Of a stretch of DNA of 64,000 bases, positions 47,623 through 58,319 are shown one piece after another. The notes under the pieces are model-generated. The model saw only the letters and a list, made by a program, of their open reading frames with translations. It was not told the origin of the DNA and did no database searches. A program made the translations under genes and the position numbers. The DNA comes from Siphonodentalium dalli (lineage: Eukaryota > Mollusca > Scaphopoda > Gadilida > Siphonodentaliidae), in contig CP136061.1 of assembly GCA_032622095.1 (NCBI GenBank), positions 132,998,087-133,062,086 on the forward strand. Direction: 5' to 3'. Position 1 is the first letter of the stretch. Each line of letters begins with the position of its first letter.

Positions 47623-47827
47623 TACAGTAATGCTCTAAGTAATCGACTCCTTAACCACAGCAGAATTATGGGTAACTTTTCCGGATTTAGTCGGAAATAA
47701 TGCTTGTTGCCATTCATCAGAAAGCTCTCAGTGAGAGCTTTCCGATGAATGGCAACAAGCCATATTTCCGACTAAATCCTGAAAAGTTACCCATAATTCT
47801 GCTGTGGTTAAGGAGTCGATTACTGTA
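47623..47827. mobile_element. Family A palindrome, right end shortened
   Basis: TACAGTAATGCTCTAAGTAAT to gagtcgattactgTA; the right end lacks about 12 bp (tagagcat region). Confidence 0.85.
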
Positions 47828-47978
47828 CAGTACTTTAAGGAACTTTCCAGGACCAGGTTAATTAACCTACTAGAATTAATATATTATTTCTCTTACGATG
47901 ATATAATAATACTGTTTTAACCGATATATGAGGTATTTCTTGTCGTTTTATGAAGAATTGGTTAGGGTAGGAGGGGCG

Positions 47979-48629
47979 GGTGCCTGGATTTAATGTGTGT
48001 AAAACATTTGCAGAATATATGTTCCCCAGAGGGTAAATTTAGTGATGCTATCCTGCACAGCATGCTAGTATCCTTCTTTGGCCTCATCTTCTGGAAAGTA
48101 ACTATACATGTAGTCTCAAATTGACATGTTTTCAGTTACTTTTTCCCTTCTGTTCAGTTTCTATATCCCTTAATTTGCAGAAGATAACTTAGTAAATTGC
48201 ATAATTGAGGTGATTAATTGGTGAACATCACCAACTTCAATTGGGAAACTTCACTCTGAACCTAGGTCTCCCATAGCAGTTGAGGCCTAAGCAGAATGAG
48301 GTTCCCATAGGGTAAATTTGGTTACACCAGCCTGCCTTGCTGAATATAGTGTCACTATATTCACTCTCTGAGGAGCTACAGTAATGCTCTAAGTAATCGA
48401 CTTCTTAACCACAGCAGAATTATGGGTAACTTTTCAGGATATAGTCGGAAATATGGCTTGTTGCCATTCATCGGAAAGCTCTCCCTAAGAGCTTTCCGAT
48501 GAATGGCAGTAAGCCATATTTCCGACTATATCCTGAAAAGTTACCCATAATTCTGCTGTGGTTAAGAAGTCGATTACTTAGAGCATTACTGTAGTTCTGC
48601 AAATGTCAGACACACTATATCCAGACTTG
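47979..48629. mobile_element. Family D element interrupted by a family A element
   Basis: Left end tgcctggatttaatgtgtgt, degraded left hairpin, core tcaaattgacatgttttcag..cttcactctgaacctaggtc, right hairpin split at ctgaggagc by family A (48377-48593), right end acacactatatccagacttg. Confidence 0.8.
48377..48593. mobile_element. Family A palindrome nested in family D
   Basis: TACAGTAATGCTCTAAGTAAT to cttagagcattactgTA, bordered by TA and inserted in the right hairpin of the family D copy. Arms are nearly identical, suggesting a recent insertion. Confidence 0.9.
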
Positions 48630-48984
48630 CTTGAAACCTGTAATAAGTCTGTAATTCTTGACTAATTTATAGTGAACCGAGGTGAACCAAAGTCAGCCTG
48701 TTTTACAGCCACAATCACCTGATGTGGTTGTGAGGTCAATTGCTTGAGGCTTGATGTGACACGGGTTTACTCGTTTGATTTCTTGCTTTACACTATGTCG
48801 TGCACCTGCTGTCTCTTGTGATCTTTGTAACCACATAAATCTCAAAAAAGTTGCTCGATGCTACGGTTTGCTTGTTTGTTGCTCGTTTTACTATTTTTGT
48901 GGTCATATGTCAATTAGCGTTGATGATGTACCACTACCTTTTGTAATTCAGGTTACAATCCTGAGACCCTTAATGACTCTGCCA

Positions 48985-49201
48985 TACAGTAATGCCCTAC
49001 ATAATCGACTCCTTAACAAAAGCAGAATTATGGGTAATTTTTCAGGATTTAGTCGGAAAGATGGCTTGTTGCCATTCATCGGAAAGCTCTCAGTGAGAGC
49101 TTTCCGATGAATGCCATCAAGCCATATATCCGATTAAATCCTGAAAAATTACCCATAATTCTGCTGTGGTTAAGGAGTCAATTATTTAGGGCATTATTGT
49201 A
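48985..49201. mobile_element. Family A palindrome
   Basis: TACAGTAATGCCCTACATAAT to atttagggcattattgTA, centre gctctcagtgagagc. Confidence 0.9.
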
Positions 49202-49301
49202 TGAAAAGTTTTATTAATTAACCCGTGACTGTGTTTTATACAATTGTTCAATTGCTGTATATATAATGGTTCTATTGAGAGACAGGAAGGAATTTCTGCT
49301 C

Positions 49302-49549
49302 TTAACCCTTTGAGTGCCAGGTCCGATTTTTGTATCAACCCATATACCCTGTGCCAATGCATTCTCTTATATATGCGAGTCGACCATAGGTCGCCTCGCA
49401 TATATAAGAGAATGCATTGGCCTAACAATTATTATTTTATTTTTTTTTACAATTTTTTACAATTTTAATAATTCATTCTTATATTCTTAACAGACTTATT
49501 TTGTAGGTTTAGGGCCGATGAGATCGGCCCCTGGTACTCAAAGGGTTAA
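49302..49549. mobile_element. Family B piggyBac-like MITE (copy 4)
   Basis: TTAA-CCCTTTGAGTGCCAGGTC and CTGGTACTCAAAGGG-TTAA; perfect-looking cassette hairpin at 49351-49421. Confidence 0.9.
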
Positions 49550-49589
49550 AGTTATGTGGCATACTATCATAATTTTATTACATAGGCTG

Positions 49590-50300
49590 CAGTTTTCTTT
49601 GATATAAAAATACATCTACCCCCACTGCACCAGGTTCAAAGTGTTTTCCTTTACTTGATACACTAACACATTTAGTTGCAGTTGGGGATTTTATTTATAT
49701 ATGGACTAATTTAAATGATTCAGCTAATAAATGTTCTGAAGTACAATTAAATTGAATAGATATACTTACTGTGTATTGTGTAAGCAATAGGATAGAGATG
49801 CTTTGTCAAAAATGATTATCGTTGATTTTACATCTGGTATGCCATGGAATTGTGGAGGTAATGGTGCATTTAAAGTCAAAATTTGAGTGCATAATTATGT
49901 TCCTGTATTTTTTTTGTATTATAAAAACACACTTACCCCACCATGTTGAAAGTATTTTCTCTTCCTTGATATATTATACAAATCAAAAAGCAGTAAAAAA
50001 TGGATGGAAGTCAGAAAGCAGCTATGACAATGCGCGTAGGGATATTTTTGTTGCTCAAATGGAAAAGTTGCTCAGTAAAATAGGAAAATATCCAAAACTG
50101 TGATCCAAATTTGAATATAAAGTAATTTCGAGAAATTTAAGCTGAAAATTTAGTTTTCATATATGGACCAATTTATGTGATTCAGATAATAAGTACTATG
50201 AATAAGAATCAAATTTAATGGATATATTAACTTTATCTTGTGGAAGCAATAGGATAGAGACAGACTATCTAATATTTATTTAATTTTAGACCAGTGTACC
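49590..50300. repeat. Two imperfect tandem ~400-bp units
   Basis: Unit 1 (about 49590-49880) and unit 2 (about 49915-50300) share ataaaaacac/tacatctacccc, tatatggac(t/c)aattta, gattcag(c/a)taataa and caataggatagagat. No coding signal. Confidence 0.6.
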
Positions 50301-50424
50301 ACATCATCTTCCCCTGGATAGCTTACCCATAATGCATTTTAGTTTTGAGAATCAGACTAGGATCGCTTACTCAATAAAATTTTGGTCGTAAAACTGATTA
50401 TATTGATGTTTTTATTATTTTCAG

Positions 50425-50516
50425 AAATCTAAGTTGTCGTTGAGGAGAAAATCTGCTCCCGGTGCCATCGTCCTGCGTGGAGTCTCCTTAAAATCCAAAT
50501 CTCAGAAGGATGTCGT
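50425..50516 (+). CDS. ARHGAP20: Exon: basic linker before PH domain, ARHGAP20-like gene
   Basis: Thirty codons plus two bases, between acceptor ttattttcag and donor gtaagt (phase 0 in, phase 2 out). The translation KSKLSLRRKSAPGAIVLRGV is followed by SLKSKSQKDVV. From memory of the family, a similar basic, serine-rich 'RRRSAPSL' stretch occurs just before the PH domain of vertebrate ARHGAP20; here it sits at the DH-PH junction. The RRKS context could be a basophilic kinase or 14-3-3 site, which is inference. The exon is short but preserves frame with both neighbours. Confidence 0.85.
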
Positions 50517-50661
50517 GTAAGTATTGTCTTTATAGCTAGATGACGTCATCCTCACAAAACAATAAAGATATCCAGAGTGATATCTATTGCCCCCATCCCC
50601 AGTCCTGTTTATACTATAAAAAATAATCCTTGTCAATTATCACTATGAATATGAATAATAA

Positions 50662-50905
50662 TTAGCCTTCCATGACTGAGCTTCCTGAAAACCCTGTGCC
50701 AATGCAATCTCTTATATATGCGAGTCTCCCATATATAAGAGAATACATTGGCCTAACAATATTTACCTTGACCTTTTTTATAGATAGTGCATTCTCTCAT
50801 ATATGTAAGGCTCCCTATGGGAGACTCACATATATAAGAGAATACACTGGAACTGGATCTTTAATGCTGCACCAGTGCATTTCCCATCATGAAAGAGATA
50901 ATTAA
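50662..50905. mobile_element. Family C piggyBac-like MITE (copy 4, reverse)
   Basis: ttagccttccatgactgagc at the left and cccatcatgaaagagataatTAA at the right, with two cassette hairpins around aatatttaccttgacctttt. Located 146 bp after the exon donor. Confidence 0.75.
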
Positions 50906-50933
50906 CACCTGGGAAAAAAAATTCCCCTCATAT

Positions 50934-50946
50934 CCCCCCCCCCCCC
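50934..50946. repeat. 13-C run
   Basis: Homopolymer. Confidence 0.85.
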
Positions 50947-51173
50947 AAATATATGTGTTATATTTTAATGAAATGTGATACAAATATTCTAAATCTGAAA
51001 TATAATCCACCCTATGATGATCACGGCTATGTATGAAGTGTTGCTCTTAAATTAGTGGCAACTAAAGCAGCCCTCATAATTGGCTACAAAATCATCAATG
51101 CCGAAGCTATTTGCCGAAGCAAACTGGGCCATGGCACAGGGTTGCTGCAGCAGATTGCCGAAGCCAATTTGAA

Positions 51174-51437
51174 TTAACACTTCCATGACTGGAGCTTCCT
51201 GAAATTTTGTGAAAACCCTGTACCAATGCATTCTCTTATCTATGCGAGTCTCCCATAGGGAGCCTTGCATATATAAGAGAATACATTGGGCTAACAATAT
51301 TTACCTTGACCTTGTAAGCCAGCTAGTACATTCTCTTAGATATGTGAGGCTCCCTATGGAAGACTCGCATATATAAGAGAATGCACAAGATCTTTATAAA
51401 TGTTGCACAAGCATAGCTCCCATCATGTAAGGGTTAT
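51174..51437. mobile_element. Family C piggyBac-like MITE (copy 5, reverse)
   Basis: TTAA-CACTTCCATGACTGGAGC at the left and CCCATCATGTAAGGG-TTAT at the right; two cassette hairpins around atatttaccttgaccttgta. Confidence 0.85.
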
Positions 51438-51864
51438 TATAAAGAGGGCTGTTAAAGGGACAAGTAGCATTTTTTTTAAATCAGTCAAAAGTTAATTTAT
51501 AGCACAATAGTGTACATGGGTCAACAACATAAAAATCATAGAGTTAGTGGTATGGGAGCCTTACAATACATGTCACCCATGCGGCTTTGGCCAATTAACT
51601 GAACATGAATTACTCCAGGTGAACACATTTGCACTTACCCTACTCATATGTTCAAACAAAATTTGCATGAATGTATGCTCCACTTTGTCAAATAACTCAC
51701 TTTGTGAGACGCATGCAAGTTATGGCTGATGTGGCCACTCACTATAATCACCTTGGTATTAATTACAACAAGAGGGATTAATTTGGCCGAATTTTGCAGT
51801 TTGAAGTTACAACTGTAATTTTTTACTTTGGAGTTTATCCCCTTAAAATGGTGCTCATTCAAGC

Positions 51865-52503
51865 CAGGGGTGGCGCCAGGATTTCCCCGACGGAGGGGCT
51901 ATGGTCTCCGACAGGGGGGCTAGACCGGTGACCTCTCCCACGAAAATTTTGAAAATACATAGCCTGAGATCGATTCTGGAGTGTTCTGGTGTCAACATAC
52001 ACACTGTTCTAGGGGATCATAATTGTCACTTTTACTTGAGTATTTGGGAAAAAAAATCAGCATATACAATAGTATATTATTTCGGCGACGCATAGGGAAC
52101 GGGAAAGGGAAGATTCGGCAGTGTGAGTCTGTGTGGAATTTGTAATACATGTAACACGACACACACGAGGATGGTGACGGCATCTATGACACCCTAACCC
52201 TATAGTTCCATGCACGAATTTAATAAGTATACGATATGACTCACGGTAGTCTCACGAGTGACTCGTGTCGAGTCTGTCGGACTAAAAATAGAACTCTGGT
52301 AATGTGATTCATTAACTCTGCACGCCCACGTCGATTTGTTAATCACCAGTGCACGTGTTTCGAGTCGCGGATTTTCCAATGTTTATCGTCTTTGCATAAT
52401 TTTATCTCCCCGACGAATTTGGCAGATATCCCCGACGGGGGGGCTGACCATCCCCGACGGGGGGGCTGTAGCCCCCCCTGACCCCCCCTTGGCGCCACCC
52501 CTG
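51865..52503. mobile_element. hAT-3: 639-bp non-autonomous hAT-like element
   Basis: Perfect 14-bp inverted ends CAGGGGTGGCGCCA with an 8-bp target duplication ATTCAAGC (51857-51864 and 52504-52511). GC-rich subterminal repeats (tccccgacgggggggct) are present at both ends. No transposase frame; the minus-strand frame at 52343-52594 is a translation of the right end. Confidence 0.93.
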
Positions 52504-52511
52504 ATTCAAGC

Positions 52512-53148
52512 ATAACTCCAATCGAATATTCAGCGTTAATAATGTTAATCAGGCTTATCATAAAGGTTATACAATATGCAAATTTTTGTGGCAATCAGAT
52601 GTATTTCTGGGGTGATATATGTCAATGTATTAGGGCAATCTTACTTTAAAAAAAAAAGAAGCATTTAGTTCTTTATCCCCAGAGCAGTCCAGAGCCTGAA
52701 AGTAGTTCACTGTTATAGGGGAGGTAACTCTAAAATGTTTGAAAAATCACTGTTATAGGGGAAGTAACTCTAAAATGTTTGAAAAAACTTGAACCTAACT
52801 CAAGAGACATAACTCTATCTGATAATGTAGGTTTCAACCCAAAACTGTCATTGATATTGTCAGTCACATAATTGTTTATTTTATTTTTTTCAAGCTACTA
52901 ATTATAATTTCAAAATCAACTTGTTTAAACTAAATTTACTTTAAGCTAAACTGGAAATTGAAAAGGGAACATTGTTGATCGAATTATATTTTCGCCGTAA
53001 ATTTAGTTGAAAATAGAGACTTATATGTATCTCCATCAACAAGCTGTAAAATTTGTTATTTCAACGTTTAATAACATAATGTTGGGTTGTGGAGGGACAA
53101 TGTACACTATATCATTCATCTGATCAATGTTGGATTTTTTTTCTTCAG
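52512..53148. other. Intronic sequence with a short tandem repeat
   Basis: cactgttataggggaggtaactctaaaatgtttgaaaa occurs twice at about 52708-52786. Otherwise no feature is seen. Confidence 0.5.
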
Positions 53149-53260
53149 GAGTCCGCCTGGAACTATGGGAAAGAAGGACCTGGAGTTAATTATTCCAAAG
53201 AATTCGTGCAACAATGTTACCAGGATGTACGTCCATGAGGGACCATGTCAGTTCTCCGCA
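53149..53260 (+). CDS. ARHGAP20: Exon: first strands of PH domain, ARHGAP20-like gene
   Basis: 112 nt between acceptor tttttcttcag and donor gtaagt (phase 2 in, phase 0 out). The junction codon completes a valine. The translation SPPGTMGKKDLELIIPKN is followed by SCNNVTRMYVHEGPCQFSA. The TRMYVHEGPCQFS segment is the first pair of PH beta strands, equivalent to 'RTLLIDGRAELKRG' in ARHGAP20. The donor is followed, 45 bp on, by a family A MITE at 53306-53523. Confidence 0.85.
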
Positions 53261-53305
53261 GTAAGTCTTAGTGGCCTATTACTCTGTGTGTCTAAATATA
53301 TTATG

Positions 53306-53523
53306 TACAGTGATGCTCTAAGTAATCGACTTCTTAACCACAGCAGAATTATGGGTAACTTTTCAGGATTTAGTCTGAAATATGGCTTGTTGCCATTCAT
53401 CGGAAAGCTCTTGGGGGAGAGCTTTCCGATGAATGGCAACAAGCCATATTTCCGACTAAATCCTGGAAAGTTACCCATAATTCTGCTGTGGTTAAGAAGT
53501 CGATTACTTAGAGCATTACTGTA
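53306..53523. mobile_element. Family A palindrome close to an exon
   Basis: TACAGTGATGCTCTAAGTAAT to cttagagcattactgTA; arms nearly identical, centre gctcttgggggagagc. Confidence 0.9.
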
Positions 53524-54463
53524 CACTGTTCAGTTGGACATTTGTGATTTAATCATAATTTAATAGAAACTGTGTGAAAAGCACTTTTTAAAGTTCAGAC
53601 TTCCATGTTATGTTCAATGGAGATCTCTCTGTAGCCTAAATTCTATGGAACAGTTCTAGAACAATTAATAATTGTGCCAATGTGTGTGAAGTCGAAAACC
53701 TTCACATGTGTTCACATTCTCATTTATTCTTTATACTTTATTGTATATCGTCAATTCTAATTATGCCATCGTTGAGCTCAGATGTAATTTTTCTACACAA
53801 ACTATATTTTCAGTCTGTTGTCTGCTTGTAGTATATGAAATTCCATAAAAAGGAAGAATAGACATAGTTTATTATCTTATACCACCTTCTGGTGAATTAT
53901 TTGCGTAAATTTAAGTCATCTGAGGTCGAAGGCACCTATCCCATGACATTCCCCTGGCCATGTGTACCAATATTCCTATATATATTCTAAGCTGATATGG
54001 AATGCTCTGTTTTGATCATATATACCCCTTGAAGTCATCTGAGGTAAAAATGAAGAGTTACAAACATGACATGCAGGAAAATATCATCATTGTTGATAGG
54101 GATATAAAGAAAGCATGCAAGCGGTGAGCGGAGTTTGTCTGGAATTAATGACGGACACCGCTGAAACCACATTTGTCTTCAGAGAAGGTAATGTATTAAA
54201 TCAGTGAAAATATCACCTTGATAACCTTTGTGAAACGCGCTATATTTCAGGTTGTCTTGTACCTTTTTGCCTGAAATTTTTCGTGTCATATTCTGTGCAA
54301 TAGGACATGGGGGGGGGGGGGGGGGATATATTTTTAAACTCGCCAAACACACACAGAGACAAATACTTGGCTTTTATACTAGCTTCTGATGAGTTAATTA
54401 TATGCCTTTTATAGGAAATAGATAACATGTTTAACACATATAGAGTTACCTTTCTTCTTACAG
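53524..54463. other. Intronic sequence with a 17-G run
   Basis: A G homopolymer lies at 54309-54325. No other feature was recognised before the acceptor at 54463. Confidence 0.5.
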
Positions 54464-54528
54464 GGGCTTCAGAATCAGGAGAGATATTTGTTCCTGTTTA
54501 CTGACATACTGCTAATTGCCAAGCAAAG
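54464..54528 (+). CDS. ARHGAP20: Exon: central PH strands, ARHGAP20-like gene
   Basis: 65 nt between acceptor ttcttcttacag and donor gtgaga (phase 0 in, phase 2 out). The translation GLQNQERYLFLFTDILLIAK plus Q. The ERYLFLFTDxLLIAK pattern is the classic third-to-fourth strand of a PH domain, and GLQxQERxLFLF is almost identical to the ARHGAP20 sequence at this position. It joins exon 55108 through an AGA codon. Confidence 0.93.
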
Positions 54529-54615
54529 GTGAGATGTGTGCTTGAACCTTTAAGTACCTAAATACTCATTGATGAGTAGTTACTTGATTCCCACATTATA
54601 TGTCTTATATCTGAA

Positions 54616-55060
54616 TCAGGCCTGAGAATATGGTGCCGGACATTTGCAGAATTAGGTCCCCAGAGGGTGAATTTAGTGACGCTACCCCACATAGCAGGCT
54701 ATCATTATCAAATTTACCCTCTTCGGACCTCATTCTGTGTAGGCCTCATCTTCTGGGAAGTATATATAGTCTCAAATTAACATTTATTTAGTTACTTTTT
54801 CCCCTTCTGTTCAGTTCTATATTCCCTAATTTGTAGAAGATAAATTGCATAATCAAGGTGAGTAATGGGTGAACATCACCAACATCAAATGGTGAACTTC
54901 AATCTGATTCTAGGTCTCCCATAGCAGTTGAGGCCTAAGCAGAATGAGGTCCCCAGAGGGTGAATTTGGTGATGCTAGCCCACCGTGCAGGATAGCATCA
55001 CTAAATTCACCCTCTGGGGACCTCATTCTGCAAATTTCAGACACACTAAATTCAGGCTTG
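54616..55060. mobile_element. Family D hAT-like element filling a short intron
   Basis: caggcctgagaatatggtgc to acactaaattcaggcttg, two hairpins and the atatagtctcaaattaacat core. It makes up about 445 of the 579 bases between the exons at 54464 and 55108. A small family F fragment (actcattgatgagtagtt) precedes it at 54563-54580. No clear target duplication was found. Confidence 0.85.
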
Positions 55061-55107
55061 TTTAGTTTATACATGAATTAATATCTTAATTCTTGTTTAT
55101 TCTTCAG

Positions 55108-55299
55108 ATCAAACACCACCTTCAAATTAAAGAACAGGGTAAGGGTATCTGAGCTGTGGATAGATTCCTGTTTGGATGAGGTGGCGGAAAACTCACGACC
55201 CCAGCACAGGTCATTTGTGATTGGCTGGCCGACGACTAATGTAGTCGCTACCTTCCCGACCGAAGACGATAAACGGAAATGGCTCCACACCCTTACCGA
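55108..55299 (+). CDS. ARHGAP20: Exon: C-terminal PH strands and helix, ARHGAP20-like gene
   Basis: 192 nt between acceptor tttattcttcag and donor gtaagt (phase 2 in, phase 2 out). Key segments in order: SNTTFKLKNRVRVSELWI, DSCLDEVAENSRPQHRSF, VIGWPTTNVVATFPTEDDK, RKWLHTLTE. The order 'F-K-L/I-K..V/I..LW..SC.DEV' followed by 'SF(V)(I/L)GWPT.N.VATF' and a C-terminal 'KWL..L' helix is specific, to my knowledge, to the ARHGAP20/TAGAP-type PH domain, and is the strongest evidence for the gene name. In vertebrates the PH of ARHGAP20 is followed by a Ras-association domain and a RhoGAP domain. No such exon was found between 55300 and 64000, so they should lie downstream. Confidence 0.93.
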
Positions 55300-55510
55300 G
55301 TAAGTCTGCTCTTCACTTACTCTCTGGGTGACACCTGATTTCACCTCTCTTAGAAAACCCTGTGCCAATGCATTCTCTTATATATACGGGTCTCCCCTAT
55401 AATAGGGCACCTCGCATATTAGGCCACTGCGAATAGTGGGTTTTTTATCGAATCAAATTTCGAACCAAACAGCTCCTAAAAAGTTTGAAAAACGAATCGA
55501 ATATCGAATC

Positions 55511-56280
55511 CAGGGCCCTAGCTAGGGACTGAAAACAGGGAGAAGTGAAGTCTCCCTCTGCAGATTTTAGGGAGACTTCAGCCGAAATAGGGAGACTTAT
55601 AAAAAACACTTATTAATTTTCAAAAATCGCTTTATTTATAACATCAATAAATAACATAAAACAACAAGATAAAACATGTTTAGCAAGATACTGCACAAGT
55701 ATAACACAAGTATAGATCGATAATCTGAAATTTTAACTAAATTTATAACTTTTATTTTTTTTAAACTGTTGACTTTATCTGAAGAAATTAATTGTTGACC
55801 AAATGACTTTTACTATCTGAAGAAATTAATTGTGTTGTAAAAACTTTTAATTTTGTTTCTAAAGAGTTTATACTTGAATACCATCATCGTGACCGTATGA
55901 TCAGTGATGTCTGATGATAATCCGATTAAAGCAATACACTTGACGAGTTTGATAGCTGTATTACAATAGTGATTAATGTGTTCTTAACAGAGACCAGTTG
56001 AGCTTATAATATCCACCAACAGGTTATTTAAATACCTGCATTGTAACAAAGTAGGCCTACATGCAATTAATTTGCAACTGTTGACAGACATATATACAAG
56101 CACGTGGGCAGTAGATTGACAACAATTGTAATTTGCAAACACATACATTTGACACAAATTAATAATTTTAAATGAGTTTGGATAGTATTAGTTTCTTATG
56201 CAGATCTTCGATTTAACTATGAACATTAAATTAAGTACTTCCAATGCACATTCAAACCTCTGTTTCTAGCGTGGGGCCTG
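55511..56280. mobile_element. hAT-4: 770-bp hAT-like element inside hAT-2
   Basis: Ends CAGGGCCCTAGCTAGG and, inverted, CAGGCCCCACGCTAGA (12 of 16 match). Perfect 8-bp target duplication ATCGAATC (55503-55510 and 56281-56288). Subterminal repeats agggagacttcagccgaa and agtctccctct at the left. No reading frame of note. Confidence 0.8.
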
Positions 56281-56470
56281 ATCGAATCAAATATTTCATA
56301 ATCTCTCTTGCCGAAATGATAAGATAAATATATGTTTCCTATTTTCGTCTGTATTTCAGAATTATTTATTAAATAAAATTCGTTTTCGTGGATCGACAAT
56401 TCAAGACATCATTTCTTCAAAATATAGCAAACAGTTAGGAAAATAAAAATTTTGTGCGTGGTAAATAAAA

Positions 56471-56704
56471 ATGTCCGACATCACTGGTGGAGAATTCCAC
56501 ATCAATTCAAAATGCAGAATAGTAGATGGACCATTGCAGAATTTTCTCAACTCTAAAACAGGGGTATGGTTAAAGGGATTTGAACTTTCGCGAACGACAT
56601 TACAACTGCCATTGCAAGTCAAAACTGAGCAATTGCAATCAAATAAAAAGATAATGCATCTAATAGAGTGTATGCGCAGTCACATGACGTACCATTCAAC
56701 ATAA
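56471..56704 (+). CDS. Unrecognised small ORF inside hAT-2
   Basis: A 77-codon frame starting ATG (MSDITGGEFHINSKCRIVDG) with mixed, plausible composition. No known domain, zinc-finger cysteine pattern or transposase motif is seen. It could be a remnant of the hAT-2 coding region, or chance. A promoter and downstream exons were not identified. Confidence 0.2.
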   Translation: MSDITGGEFHINSKCRIVDGPLQNFLNSKTGVWLKGFELSRTTLQLPLQVKTEQLQSNKKIMHLIECMRSHMTYHST

Positions 56705-56840
56705 TTGTGAAGTATCTTTCCGTCGATATCCAATAAATTATAACTTAACTATTATATTCGCTGTTGCTTAACATGAGTGTTAGAATATATATTAAAGTAC
56801 GACAGATTGTGAGGGAGTACTTGTGAGTGTATCTACTTTT

Positions 56841-57380
56841 TAGCTCACCTGAGACGAAGTCTCCGGTGGAGCTATAGTCATCACTCCTCGTCCGTCGTCC
56901 GTCCATCCGTCCATCCGTCCGTCAACAATTCTTTGAACATCTTCTTCTAAAGTTCCATTGGACCGAATTGGTTCATATTTGGTGTGGATGTTCCCTAGGT
57001 GACTCTCATTCAGATTTGTTCAAATGAGGTCACTGGGTCAAATAGTTCCGAAAGCAGGGCCACAACTCTATTCCTTCATAGTAATTCTTATAACGACTTC
57101 TTTTCCAGATCCATAAGGCCTAATGGGTTCATATTTGGTGTGGATGTTCCCTAGGTGACTCACATCCAGATTTGTTCAAATGAGGTCACCAGGTTGATTA
57201 GTTGAGAAACCAGGGCCATAACTCTTTCCCTCCATAGTAATTCTTTTAAACATCTTCTTCTCGAATACCATCAGGCCAAATGGGTTCATATTTGGTATGA
57301 AGGATTATTGGTTGACTGGGGTTCTGATTTGTTCAAATGAGGTCACTGGGTCAAATGTGGGTGGGGCCAGGGACATAACT
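56841..57380. repeat. Dispersed repeat with ~167-bp tandem units
   Basis: Starts tagctcacctgagacgaagt and (gtccatcc)n; then three units share gttcatatttggtgtggatg, cagatttgttcaaatgaggt and catagtaattctt. A degenerate continuation appears at 58600-58920. Non-coding; similar repeats are common in lophotrochozoan genomes as far as I know. Confidence 0.7.
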
Positions 57381-57849
57381 CAGAAAAAAAAAATTCAGAT
57401 TAAACTCTTTAACCAAAAAAGAAAAGAATAGAAAAGAAATGATATATTAAAAAATAAAAGAATATTTAAAAAAACTGTGGAATTGTTTTTTTTTATTAGA
57501 ATATTTAAAAAAAAAAGAAGAAAAAAAGTGTATTTAACTCCATGGTCAATTATATATATATATTGTCTAACATTTTTTGATAATTGAAAAACTAATGCCA
57601 TTACATTTCTGTAGGTTGTGGCCCCTGGCCCTTCATTCAAGTGCACTGCTTCTGCCACCCTGGCCTGGTCTCAAAAATAAAATTTACTCAAATTCTTGAC
57701 AGAATCATTAATAAGAAGCATTTACTTTGGCTGTAACTGTATATATGCTGGGTATGCTGACACAATCATGTCAATCTTGATATGTTTATAAACATTCCTG
57801 CAGATTTGCTAGATGTCATTAATTCCCAATCTCTCATGTATTGTTCATA

Positions 57850-58290
57850 TCAGGACTAATGTCATTTGCAGAATGAGGTCCCCAGAGGGTGAATTTAGTG
57901 ATGCTATCCCACACAGCGGCCTAGCATAACCAAATTCACCCTCTGGAGACCTCATTCTGCTTAGGCCTCATCTTCTGGGAAGTATCTATAGTATCAAATT
58001 AACATTGTTGTTAGTTACATTTCCCTTCTAGGAAGTTTCTATATCCCCTAATTTGCAGAAGATAAATTCATAATTGAGGTGCCCAATGGGTGAACATCAC
58101 CAACTTCAACTGGGGAACTTCAATCTTATCCTAGGTCTGCCATAGCAGTTGGGGGCCCTAGCAGAATGAGGTCCCCAGAGGGTGAATTTAGTGATGCTAG
58201 CCCGCTGTGCGGGATAGCATCACTAAATTCACCCTCTGGGGACCTCATTCTGCAAACGACAGACACACTTTCACACTATTTCAAGGCTTG
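57850..58290. mobile_element. Family D hAT-like element inside hAT-2
   Basis: Left end caggactaatgtcatttgca (outer part lost), two well preserved hairpins (the right one nearly perfect, 58162-58254), core aagtatctatagtatcaaat, right end acactatttcaaggcttg. Confidence 0.8.
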
Positions 58291-58319
58291 ATTGTATAAT
58301 ACATTGTGTTGCTTGAGGC

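Noticed and set aside
13105-51297. Recurrent frames with MLGQCILLYMRGDLW or similar
   Set aside because: Translations of the B/C hairpin cassette, present on both strands and without start-site or splice context.
4969-53563. Recurrent frames with LLNHSRIMGNFSGF and KYGLLPFIGKL
   Set aside because: Translations of family A palindrome arms; the longest one (53087-53563) merely runs from a real exon's alternative frame into a MITE.
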